Origin: Malaya genurostris
Lineage: Eukaryota; Arthropoda; Insecta; Diptera; Culicidae
DNA: 64,000 nt
Direction: 5' to 3'
NCBI RefSeq assembly: GCF_030247185.1
Contig: NC_080570.1
Coordinates: forward strand, 152,285,641-152,349,640
Shown in pieces: positions 20,980-31,770 of this stretch (position 1 is the first letter of the stretch; each line of letters begins with the position of its first letter). The notes below the pieces were generated by a model, which ran no database searches, was not told where the DNA came from, and saw nothing but the letters and a program-made list of their open reading frames with translations. The position numbers were made by a program, and so were the translations under genes.

Positions 20980-21144
20980 ATGAAAATTATCGGTAATTAC
21001 CCCAACCGACGGAGATCAGTAGAGCAATCGGTCGAGAGTTACAACGTCCGTGCAAGGGATTACGTAATCGACAGCATAATCGAGTGGCTCGCAACCGAAG
21101 AAGTCGGTGAAGCTGAACAATTCACAAGTAGGTTTTCACGCTGA
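20980..21144 (+). CDS. candidate small ORF or 5' exon next to the promoter
   Basis: A 54-codon ATG frame starts 12 bp after the predicted start site and reads MKIIGNYPNRRR...RDYVIDSIIEWLATEEV. I do not recognise it. Plausible splice donors lie inside it (GTGAAG near 21109, GTAGGT at 21128), so it may instead be a first exon; both donors leave one base over, which does not fit the phase-0 tmod exon at 30405 without an intermediate exon. Chance openness of this length is possible. Confidence 0.25.
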   Translation: MKIIGNYPNRRRSVEQSVESYNVRARDYVIDSIIEWLATEEVGEAEQFTSRFSR

Positions 21145-23007
21145 AACTTCTCCGGTAGAAGCCGCAGAAGAAAAAAAATCGACCGTTTCGACTCATCATA
21201 ATTCATCCTGTTTTCCAGTGGGCAGTAAATCGTGGGGCCGGTTCAAGTGCAATAACTGCGCACCGTCCATCACGCGGCCGAATGCAGAATGATTTTACAT
21301 GCCATTGCCGACATTGCTGACATTAGTTTTGCACATATTTCGAACCTGGTCGAACAAAACCATGCAAAACTTCCATTAGGAAAGCAAGCTGTTTGGACAC
21401 CTCCCCGGGCTCAGGCTCAGGTTTAGGTTTAGGTTTTCAGGTGTTGTTGATTCGCAACTCGCGTAAAGCAAGCGCAAGTTTCGCCCCAAGCACACGGTTG
21501 TGAATTTCAAACAGCTTGCAGCCAATTCAAGCCATTTTGCTGTGTAAAAATATCGCACGCTTGGGCTCCGGTTTTCCGTTTTTGGTATGCCCGCAAGCAT
21601 CGATAGAAACGCGGCGGTTTTATTTTACCCGTAGCCGCCGTAGTCACCATCGAGAAAAGATCAAGGCCAGCATCGCTTTGGCTGCATTCGAATGTTAATC
21701 GATTGAACTATTCTGAAACCCATAAAAAAAGTTCGCTTTGAATATCCTTTCTAACTAGGATTAGGAGGGTTCGGACAATCTCCCCGGTCAATGACCCGTC
21801 GTCCGGGTTCGAAAGTTCTACTACTCCGGCAAAAATTTGAACGCAAAACAAAACAAAACTCGACGATCTATTTCACATATCGGTTACAACAAGATTTGCG
21901 ATGCGTTTTTTTTTTGCAACAACTTGTCTTAATTCCTTGCAACTACTCTAGACATTGCAGCAGTACCAGCAACGGTACGATCCACGGTAAGTGTGCCGTT
22001 TAGTAAAAAAAAAACAATCTACGGCCCCGGTGAAGTCTGTCCGTTCGTCTGTCTGCCTGTCTATTGGACTGTTGCTGCTGCTGCTAAGTAGGTATCTATT
22101 TCGTCATTCGCAATCGTTCATGCCTTTGGCTTCTCCTTAGCTAGCTAGCGACGGAAATACAAACCACGGCGCATAAATATTATGTCGAGCGTATAATAGT
22201 AATAATGCGACCACATTAGTTAGTTTTTTTGTTGTTGTTGCTTCGCTCCTTTTCCTCGACCGAACCGACCAGGCAGGCAGGGCCCCATTGTGCAAACAAA
22301 GAGAGAGAGAGAGAAAACTTTTCATGTAGTCTGGGGTACAACACAGTCTGAAGTTTTTTTCTTCAATCTGTCTGTTTATGCGACTATCCTAAGCAGTCTT
22401 GCGAAAGCTAGAGTTGTATCCTGTGAAAATGTAGGAAAATAATTTCATAAGTTCGATCAACAATTCAGAGTCAGGTTAGTGATCTACCGAAAAAAAAGAC
22501 TCGAATTAACCTATGATGATTTGGCGAGTTCATTTTTGACGAATTCGAAAATTCTGCGGGGTGTCTTTCCATCAATCGAAAAAAAAATATCTTCATTTGT
22601 TTGACGTTTCGTTTTTGGCTCATCAGTTTATGTTCAACTGCTAATGCCACCTCGCGGTTCAACATAAACCGGTAAACAAACGTAAGATAAATGCTTCTTA
22701 CAAACCACTCATTTGCACCTACCAGTAATCAGACCCTGTCAGTTTGAAGCGAAATCAATCTTCAGCTCAGCAACGCCATCGCACGGCATCACATTCAACA
22801 TATCATGTCAATTGTATGGGTGCGCAGTGCTGCTAGTTTGGCGCGTACGACTTTGACACTTCGTTTTCCTACTTCTGCGTACAAGATTCGGTGCGGACTC
22901 GCAATGCTCGCTGAAAAGGATGTTGCCAATGATTTATTCGGGAAATGTGAGAACTGGATGTTCTGTTAATATGATGTCTTTGCAGGTATGCTCATTGATT
23001 GTAAGTA

Positions 23008-24435
23008 CACTAGAACCTCAACTTACGCGCAAAGTCAGGGGTGTGTAAATTAAATAAAACAACTCGTTCTTTCAAATTTTGCGCCTAGAAAAAAGTTTTT
23101 TTTCGACTCCATTCAATTTTAGTGTAAATAACACAAAAAAATCTAACGTTACGTCCATACGCAAAAGCATCTAGGATCATTTGAGTATATTCTGAGACTA
23201 CGGAAATCCGTAAGAGATATTCCATGATCCAAGAACTACTTGGAATATAATTCTTAGAGTTTCCACAGCAAAAATTACAACGGTGACTGTCTATTTTTTT
23301 TGCTGTTCACATTTTCAGAGTTACACATTGCTCACTTGTTAATTTATAACTGTTTAAGGTACATTTCTCAGTAGTCCAAGGAAACAGGTCTTAGGATCTT
23401 CACGAGCAACCCGCAGCCTTTGTAAAATTTTTCAATACTGCTCATAGTCATGGATTGCTTACTTGTCTATTCTGATCTGTTTCAGGAATATTTTCAGTCA
23501 TCCAAGGACTTCAGTGAATCGCGAGAATGGATTGTGAAGATTAAGTTCGTTAGTAGTTCGTTATTGGATGGCATAGTTCATTCACAATAGGCCTATTAAT
23601 TGCATGTGGTATCTCGAGTATGGGCCGAGGACAAAAAGTTCATTAACGCAGTTCCTTGTGCTGGTAGTTCTTAAAGCCGGATCTCTAGGTAGTGTTTGGG
23701 TGACCCAGATCATCTACAATAAACCTCCTAACTGTAAGTGGAATCACGAGTATAGACCGTGATCAATAAGGTCGTTATTGCAGTTTGCTATGCGGGTAGA
23801 TCTAAAGACCTGAACTCCAGGTAGTTTTTTAAAGACCTACAATAACCACAATAAGCAAATCAGCAAATGACGAACATGAACCGTCTACAAGGATCTTGAT
23901 AGTTCAATTGGTTACGCTGGTAGATCTCAAGGCATATAGTTTTTGGATGAACTATTACTACCTCATAACTCATCATAATGATCCAATTGATTGAATGTGT
24001 TACCACGAGTATGGACCACAGAAAAAGAAGCTCACTAATGTCATCGGTTACGTTGGTAGACCTCAAGGCCTATTTCTCAAGGAGGTTTTGGATGGATAAG
24101 AACTTCTACTGTATGTCAATTTGCTGAATATACGGAACTCAAAAGTTATACAAAAGCCATCAGTCACGCATTCATACACTGATTTCTTGTTTCCAGAGAA
24201 TTTTTGGATGCCCACGATCTTAACTAGATTATATGAAACCAAACAATACCGAAATGTACATTTCAATTCACTGGAGCATGTTGGATTGTTTTGTATACGT
24301 GAAAATAAAAATTTCCTTCACTATGCAAAAACTTATTCTACGAGATCATCGCGTAAATTAAATAAAACAAAGCGTTATTTCAAGTAAAACGCGCACGAAA
24401 AGCAAATTAAGTTCGCGTAAATTGAGGTTTTAGTG
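23008..24435 (+). mobile_element. TIR element with ~133-bp internal tandem repeats, full-length copy
   Basis: 1428 bp, flanked by TA on both sides. The ends are CACTAGAACCTCAACTTACG and the complement of CACTAAAACCTCAATTTACG. The interior contains the same ~133-bp units as 18440-19619 in opposite orientation, and no transposase. Probably a non-autonomous element moved by a Tc1/mariner-like transposase, judging by the TA duplication. Confidence 0.8.
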
Positions 24436-24539
24436 TATATTTATTCGGGCAGGACCAACCAAGTTTTTAGCCATTAGGGTCTGTACAGAGTTCTTTGCAA
24501 TCGATTTCGCTGCTTTTGTCAAAGATTTTCGAATTCTTT

Positions 24540-25340
24540 CTATAATTGTATAGGTCGCAATTCCGGGCAGTTAGGTAGATTCGGCTCATTCGATTCAACA
24601 TGGGCTCCTTTCGCTTCACACCATTCCAAAACATCTTTGACGTAGTGACAAAATGCTAAATTAGGCCAGAATAGCGAGTCATCCTCGCTCCCTGTGTGGC
24701 AACAATCGCTTCTTAGGGCATTTTTCACGGTAGCATATTTCCTTGTTTAGCATCCCGATAGTGATGATGCTTTGGCTTGCTCTACCACAGCTGCATATTG
24801 CCTGCCAAACCAAATATTTTTTGGGAAACCTGGCCTTTTTCTCCGTCCTAAAATGCTCCCTTCATATGCCGTTTCGTTGCATTGGCAGTATTAAAAAACA
24901 TTTCGGGAATCTATCTAAAATCTTCAAACACTTAAGTTTCGGCATCCATTATCACGCAGAAAAATTTAGTCAAATATTTGCGATACAACTTACGACCCGT
25001 CACATTCAGTTTATCATTTCGGTTCGGTACAGTTTTCAAATTGAACGGCTTAATGCCTTGATGGTGCTTGAAACTATGCACAAAAGTTGGAGACATTTTT
25101 ACTTTTCTAGCCACAGTCACAGATCTGGTCTCTTCTGAAATATTTGCTTCATTTTCGCGTCCTTCTGGTGGTTCCTGAGATCCGTTTTCTCATCCTTCCT
25201 GGATGTTGTCGAACGTGCATCGAAGGATTTACGAACGCTATGGACAGTACTCACAGCAAAACCAAGCTTTTATGCAAGTTTTATTACTGACAGATTCGGA
25301 TGTTCATTGCTTTTCGCACCACAGCTTCTAGTATCACCAA
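24540..25340 (-). pseudogene. Tc1-type (DD37E-like) transposase relic
   Basis: The minus strand reads KLYRKYLTKFFCVIMDAET (first catalytic Asp region), then FWPNLAFCHYVKDVLEWCEA and NLPNCPELRPI, in different frames with stops. The Glu position has become Gln and the second Asp has become Asn. Same family as the plus-strand relic at 8320-8960. Confidence 0.65.
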
Positions 25341-27200
25341 AACTTGATTTTACACAATGCATATTTCACGCATATTGATGAAGTATTGCCAGAATTATAA
25401 ATAGTTCGGGGTGTCCAGACATTGTCGCGAACAAGCCTTTGATCCACTGGGTTCCAGCTTCCATGTCGTGAAAGGTGACAAATACTGGAGTTTTTCCTTT
25501 CGATTTCGACAACCAAAATCTTTCAATGTTTCAAATCAGGAGACTCTTTTTACTGAACTATCACTCGATTTAACGAACAATTTTTGTTTCAATGTGTATT
25601 CTTAATTTTTCGCAAGAATTCTTTCTCATCTATCGTTTGATCTAGCAAAATTCTTTTTCTCACTTTATGTTATTCCTCGTCTTTCAAGACTTTACATAAC
25701 TCACTTGTTTCTTCTGTAGAAGCCGTTTTCAATTGGTAAAGTTTGTAGTAGCCCTTGCTAATTCTGTGATAGCATTTAACAATTATCTATAAAACAAATT
25801 ACTTTTTTGAGCGGTTATTGGAATGAACTAGATCGATTCAAAATGAAAAAAAAATCAATGATAGTTTATTACTCCATATAGTGGAATTAAATGGAATAAT
25901 TTTTTTTCTTTTTGAATCAAATTACCTATAAGTTTATGCAAAGTACCTGTAAATTCAATTTTAATAAATTAACTAATTTTTCAACGCGTAACATACTAAG
26001 TCGTGCGTGAACACGAATACCATCACTGAAATGTATACTGACTATTATCCTTCTCCCATGATAATTGTGGCCAGAAAGCCTTCACTTAGTTTTGTTCTTT
26101 CGGCAAGGATGGCATTTATCGTATCAAAAAACGCTCACTGGCAACTCTTCTGCGATTGAATCAGTGCCATTAAAGAGAGACGAATATCATCGCAACAACA
26201 AAAACCCGGCATGGCTCATTTAACATAGAATCGACACCAGTGCGAGAGCGAATTTCTCTCGATGACATTTCTGAGAATCAAAGGTTAGCACGCTGCTGTG
26301 GGGATCCTCGCTGAAGTAACAAACGGTCGCTTATTCTCGTTTCGCGATCCGATTCTATACAGGCAGTTGATAATTGCGATAGAATCATTTTACTATTGCC
26401 GCTTATTCTAACTATGTGCTTATAACCTTTGTATCAGCGGTGTCTATGAAAATGTCTGTGAATGCTCCACACAAGGGTTTTAAAATATTGCAACCTAGTA
26501 TGAGAATCATCAAGTTGAATCAGCGATTCGATTTTCTGCGATAATTATCAACTTGCTATTCTCTCTTGGGAAATTCCACACAGCAACGATCATTATCAGA
26601 CTGTAAATTTTTTTTAAGGGCGTGAAATACTCAGAGTATGAAGTGGAGCGAAAAAATGTAGCAAAATTCTCTCACGGTTCATGCAATGAGAGACTCGAGT
26701 TGTTGTAGCATCTTCTACCGGATTGAAAATGTTGTATACAATATAGATAGCAATATAGCAGCTTCTGTCAAATTTTCGGCAATCACCAACACTGTCTTTC
26801 GGCTTTTCAGAGTGTAGACAAAAGTGGTGCAAAAAGTGTTTTTGCAAATAGCATAAACTTTACGTCTGCTTAACGTTTTTTTGTTGTTGTTGAATCGTTA
26901 GGGGGCATGAACAGTTTAACATGAACTGCTAATACACTGATGAGTCGAAGATGAAACGTAAAAATAGCAGAAAAGCATGTTTCGTGACGATACATACTTG
27001 TAAGAAAGCTACTAATTCAAATCGTTTTTTTTTTTCCATTAAGGAGACCTGAAGTCTGATCCACTTAAAATCCGAACACATGAAATAATATGTTTCTTCG
27101 GATTGGTTCGCAGCTGCAATTTCTTTGCTCGATCGTCAGTTTTTGGGGGTAAAAACAAATTTGAATTTATTCGGGACTGGGACCATATTTTTAGATACCC
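25341..27200. other. no recognisable gene
   Basis: AT-rich DNA with some self-complementary stretches around 26150-26560 suggestive of decayed small DNA transposons. No coding motifs. Confidence 0.45.
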
Positions 27201-28446
27201 ATGCACTATGGTCCGAAACGGGAAATTAGCGTGACAAAAATTTTTTCACTATTAAATATTAGTTTTTTGTAGTTGGTGTCTTTACAAAAGTTGTTTGTAA
27301 TAAAATGGCGCTCCTTTTGATGAAAAATGTTGCAAGGGTGGTCCTCATTTAGATTGAAATCTGAAATCTGACTTTCTTAATTGAACTCAAAATGATTTTG
27401 TTGTACAATAAAGTTGTAGGAAATTTCATTTTGAGCAACTTTGCTAAAAAAAGTACCTCTCTAGCTTTTCATTTGATCGAGTTACATCAATTTTCCCGAA
27501 TAAAAGTAGGGTACCTTCAAAAATTTCAAAAATATTGCATAACTCTTAAACGCCATAACGTATCAACATACTTCCTTCAGCAGAAATGAGACACACAAAA
27601 ACTACAGCCAAAAATAGATTGCAGAACAATTTTAATTTTTCATTACCAAAATAACTACTTCAATTGAATTTGAGCTACTGAGGATTAGAGATACTGTGTA
27701 ATATGGTTATTCCGAACTAGTTGGCCATGATAAATTTATGAACAGAAATTTTCATGATCTCGACAACCTTTCCAACAAGTTGGTGCAAGTTAGTAAAATG
27801 CAAATATTTTTATCCACATCGTGCAAAGACGCCTATGACACTGGTCCTTCTTTCTCATACATTTGTGTACCGAATAGCCTGTAAAAGCACAACGAGTTTT
27901 GTTTCGAATAAATCCATTCTACTCATTTTAACAAACTAATGATTTTTTTGGGTTTCAGGAAGTGCTTTGACTTACAACAAATCTATTTACGGCTGTAGTT
28001 TTTGTGTGTCTCATTTCTCGAATGGACAATGTATGGAACACTTGTAGAACAAATGAATGCCTTCTGAAGACAACTTTTTCGTAGAACGTTTCACGAAAAA
28101 ATTAGAACAAAAAAAGTGAATTTTCTGGAGCCACCCTACTTTTAATCGGGAAAATTGATGTAACTCGATCAAAAGAAAAGCTAGAGAGGCACTTTTTTCA
28201 GCAAAGTTGCTCAAAATGAAATTTCCTATAACTTTATTGTACAACAAAATCATTTTTGAGTTCAATTAAGAAAGTTAGATTTCAGATTTCAATCTAAATG
28301 AGGACCACCCTAGCAACATTTTTCATCAAAAGGAGCGCCATTTGATTACAAACAACTTTTGTGAAGATACCAACTATAAAAAAACTAATATTTAATAGTG
28401 AAAATATTGTTGTCACGCTAATTTCTCGTTTCGGACCATAGTGCCA
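27201..28446. repeat. foldback-like element with ~313-bp inverted arms
   Basis: The arm at 27201-27513 (starting GCACTATGGTCCGAAACG) is repeated in reverse complement at 28133-28446 with only scattered differences. An inner pair of short arms (about 27582-27620 and 27984-28022, containing AAAACTACAGCC) is also inverted. The loop is about 360 bp. No coding capacity. A third, plus-oriented copy of one arm and its inner flank is at 33534-33800. Confidence 0.75.
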
Positions 28447-28524
28447 TGGTACCTTTGTAAGTATTAAAGAAATATGGTTCAAATTTACCGAGCAATTTTC
28501 GCTGGTGATTTGAGACAACAGCTA

Positions 28525-28792
28525 TGAATTCCTTGCCAGATCTTCAATTTGTGGGTGCGAAGAATTCGATTCCCAACCTCGAACTTAGGGTCAGAAAGTT
28601 TTTCTGGCCCGAAGAGGCGAATGACCTTAAGGTTAAAACCTCCATAATCGAAACAGAAAAACAGTACTGAGATTTGATTTAATTTTTCGTGAAGTCGCTT
28701 GAAATTCATCTTAACATAGGATTCGTGGTCCGTGAGAGTTTTAAGTCCATAGAAGCACATTCCTTGCCAGATCTTCAGTTTGTGGGTGCAAA
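28525..28792 (+). repeat. SINE-like copy inside a short direct duplication
   Basis: The core 28563-28652 has TTCGATTCCC, then AGGGTCAGAA, TTCTGGCCCGAAGAGGCGAA and GACCTTAAGGTTAAAACCTC, matching the SINE at 42379-42511. The phrase CCTTGCCAGATCTTCA occurs on both sides (near 28530 and 28763), so the region is a partial tandem duplication around the SINE. Confidence 0.65.
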
Positions 28793-29117
28793 AAAACTTC
28801 ACCTAGTACTGGGATTAGATTTAATTAGTCGTGAAGTCTCTTTCAATTGATCTTGGCATACGATTGGCGGCCAGTGAGCTGAGCTATCGCCATTAGACTT
28901 TACTTTTCCATGTCTGACTACTTATGCAGAATGGCTTAAATGGCTTTTCGTTGACGATTCTCCCGCACGGCGATATTGTGGCTTGCACCTATTTTCTATC
29001 ACTCGTAGATACTCGTGGGTGTCCGCTGATCGGTTTTGATTCCTTCAAGGTCGATTGTCGATCGCTTATTACAGTGGTAAATCCGGTGAAATCTGATAGA
29101 TTTTTGTTATTGCTAGA

Positions 29118-29224
29118 TCACCAGAATTTTATTATTATTATTATTACCAATGAATTCTACTACATATTTTTACATAAATATAGAAATAGTAGAATTCAAT
29201 GGTAATAATATCATTATTCTGGTG
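29118..29224. repeat. ~107-bp hairpin (miniature inverted-repeat element)
   Basis: CACCAGAAT...TTATTACCAATGAATTCTACTA is followed after a ~25-bp loop by its complement TAGTAGAATTCAATGGTAATA...ATTCTGGTG. Nearly perfect stem; no coding content. Confidence 0.7.
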
Positions 29225-30404
29225 AACTTATTCTACTAAACGATTTTGTGGATTAGATATTCAAACATTTATCCGGTCCCAGAAATTTTCGCGCTACAAA
29301 TCCACTCTTTCATTAGTGATAAACAGGTTGATTTTTTGTCTGCAGCTGCTGATTTCTTGCCAGATCATCAGTTTTAAGTGAAATTATCGACGAAAAGCAA
29401 TTTTTATCTGCTAGGGACGTCTCCATGTGAAAATAAATAATTTTTTCGAATATTTGCTCAAAACCTACAGAGGTTTCGTCGTCCGTGAGTAAATTCAGTA
29501 AACTCTTGGAACACGATTTCTCTAGACGGCATTGCGACTGGCATCGTATCAAATCCTTCAGTACAACGTATCAATCACGGATGGGCTTCAGATCTTCGAA
29601 AAAGGGATTTTTTAGCTTCGGCTACTGTATTTTTGTAACTTGTTGCCGAAATTACGAAACCGTTCTTTGAAAAGTAGTTTTTCAAAACAGAGCTGAGGAC
29701 GTGAAATTTTCGATTCAACACAACAGACAGACTTAAACTAAATCATATTTGACGTAGTTCATTACATTCTTTTCGTCAGTGTAAGTCTCAATTTGGACTG
29801 TTTGCAACAGTTTTATTCGAAAAATTTTTTTGCTAGAGAGGATTTTTGTGATAAAGTCTATAGTTCAAAAAGTTTCATTGAAATCGGCAATGATGCTGTC
29901 AACATTGGTTCCAGTTAGAAACGTTTAAAATAGGTATAAAACCTAGTGTTTTTTTTGAGAAATTTTTGCGTAACTGCGAACGATTAATGAATGGTAATTG
30001 CAAAAAAAACCATGGACAGTAGCGAATCGCTTTCTAATCTGTTCGGTAGAAATAATTATATGCAAACAACGCTAATAATCGAATGTCATCTCTCTCTTTC
30101 TCGACTCTCGACCATGAAGTTGAGATCCGTCGACGATCATCGCTGATCACGACTCGTGAATGGCCGATCGCAAGGCTACGGTTAATGTCGCTAAATGGAT
30201 AATCGTAAAAAAATACTTCGCCATTGCCGTAAATGAACAGAGTAGTTAACATATAGAAATCAATAATGGAATAATCAGTAATAATCAGGCCCATTTCGAG
30301 TAGTTTTAAACCTTTTCTGTTCAAGGGAATATTTTGCGTTGTATTTCCGATATAGACAATCACGTTCATGCCGTTTCTCGTTTTTTCTTCCATTTTTTTT
30401 GTAG

Positions 30405-30557
30405 ACTTCGTCATCGACCACCACCAAAACCATCACCACACCCGCTAAGCTGTACGGCAAAGATCTCGGCGCATATGACGACGTCGATGTGGACGAACTT
30501 CTGGCGCAGCTTTCACCGGAAGAGATTACCCTCCTGGCCAAAGAGGTCGATCCGGAT
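30405..30557 (+). CDS. tmod: tropomodulin, constant coding exon 1 seen
   Basis: Fifty-one codons in phase 0 at both ends, bounded by TTTTTGTAG and a GTGAGT donor. After a Thr/Ser-rich start it reads PAKLYGKDLGAYDDVDVDEL, LLAQLSPEEITLLAKEVDPD, the conserved first tropomyosin-binding site and start of the first actin-binding site of tropomodulins. Tropomodulin caps the slow-growing (pointed) ends of actin filaments in muscle sarcomeres and the membrane skeleton. The exon has no ATG of its own near its start, so the initiating exon lies upstream, inside this window or before it. Wording matches insect Tmod as I remember it. Base composition and third-position G/C contrast sharply with the surrounding AT-rich DNA. 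Confidence 0.93.
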
Positions 30558-30619
30558 GTGAGTATTAATGAAGTTAAGGTTTTTTGCGTAGAACGAAACA
30601 ATAAATCCTCCCGTTTTAG

Positions 30620-30787
30620 GATTCTTTCCTGCCACCAAGCCAGAGAACCAACTACGAATGTACGAAGGAAGCCACCGGTCCACTGGATCGGAAAAAGCTG
30701 ATAGATCACATTAACAAGCAGGCCATGGAGACACCGGATCGGCCCGAACTGGAGCCGTTCGTGCCCGGTGTGGTTCGTGGCAAGAAG
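30620..30787 (+). CDS. tmod: tropomodulin, constant coding exon 2
   Basis: Fifty-six codons, phase 0 to phase 0, after CCGTTTTAG and before GTTAGT. Encodes DSFLPPSQRTNYECTKEATG, PLDRKKLIDHINKQ and the PFVPGVVRGKK stretch. In vertebrate tropomodulin this region holds the remainder of the tropomyosin-dependent actin-capping site and the linker to the second tropomyosin-binding site. The intron before it is only 62 bp. Confidence 0.94.
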
Positions 30788-30861
30788 GTTAGTCGTTCTA
30801 GGAAGCTGTTGCAGCTAGAAGGCTAAATTCCATTTTTTTGCTTCTCTCTTTGAATTTTCAG

Positions 30862-31206
30862 TGGATTCCACCTCCACAGGAGAAAAGAATGCAGGAAGCG
30901 GCCGACCAGATCGCGATAGATCTGGGCGATGAGTACGAGCACGCCCTGTCGGATGCCACCCAGGAGGAAATTATCGATCTGGCTGCCATCCTCGGGTTCC
31001 ACTCGATGATGAACCAGGACCAGTATCATGCTTCGTTGCTCAACAAAGGCCAGCCGGTGGGGCTGGGCTGGGACGGTATTACCAAGTCGTCCATCCAGAA
31101 GGTATTCCCCGCGGAGGCACCGAACAACACCGATCCGGAGGAGATGATCAAGAGAATAAAGGATGACGACAGCAAGTTGGTCGATGTGAACTTCAATAAT
31201 ATTAAG
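30862..31206 (+). CDS. tmod: tropomodulin, constant coding exon 3
   Basis: One hundred fifteen codons, phase 0 both ends, after TGAATTTTCAG and before GTATTC. Begins WIPPPQEKRMQEAADQIAID and contains DATQEEIIDLAAILGFHSMM, the hallmark of the second tropomyosin-binding site, then LLNKGQPVGLGWDGITKS and the first leucine-rich repeat strand DDDSKLVDVNFNNIK. The preceding intron is 74 bp. The next is 4.3 kb and contains an intact DD37E transposon and other repeats. Confidence 0.95.
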
Positions 31207-31770
31207 GTATTCGATCGGACGCTTCTTGCTAACACGTTCAGGCGTTGACGTCGGACTACGTGTTTGTATCAAAGTACGACGAACAAAAACCGTAGTCAGG
31301 GTTTGAACATCAAGTTGAACGTCAGCTCGACCAATTTCAAATAACTTTCGATATCAGAACACTTGCTGCTCGGAAATCTTTCTACGTATCGATTCAAGTA
31401 GGCAAAATTATATGTTTTAGATAATTAGTGGTTGGAACTTCAATTCGTTACAAATAATGTCTTCCTTTCCCTGTTTCCTAAGACATTTTCATGGCTCAGA
31501 ACCTTTTGTTTCTCATGTGAGAAAAATGTAATTATGTGGTTTAGCCTACATAATTACAAATCATAATTACATTTCATTCGAAAATTCATTTTCGAGACGC
31601 TATAAGAATTTTATTTTCCACGTAATTGGAAACAATCAACACTGAATTCAGCACGATATTAACTTTTGAAAGCACTAACAAAAAAAAAATAGGAAAAGAC
31701 TTGGATTAGGTAATCTCAGAAACATAGTAACGAGATCGACGTAGCACTGCGTTCGAGATGTGTATAGATA
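31207..31770. other. tmod intron, 5' part
   Basis: Intronic AT-rich DNA; the short plus-strand frame that continues past the donor ends after 14 codons. Nothing further recognised. Confidence 0.6.

Larger units (their letters stand above)
20200..23000. other. mostly single-copy block containing a candidate promoter
   Basis: More even base composition than flanking DNA and no copy elsewhere in the window. It holds the TATA/Inr promoter at 20940-20968, short homopolymer and GAGA-like runs (around 22300), and no long frame. The most likely content is 5' untranslated and regulatory DNA, possibly of tmod about 9 kb downstream; this is inference. Confidence 0.4.

Noticed and set aside
30034..30709. 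126- and 144-codon minus-strand ORFs near 30.0-30.7 kb
   Set aside because: The second lies antisense to tmod exons 1 and 2; the first is mostly AT-rich upstream sequence with no motif.
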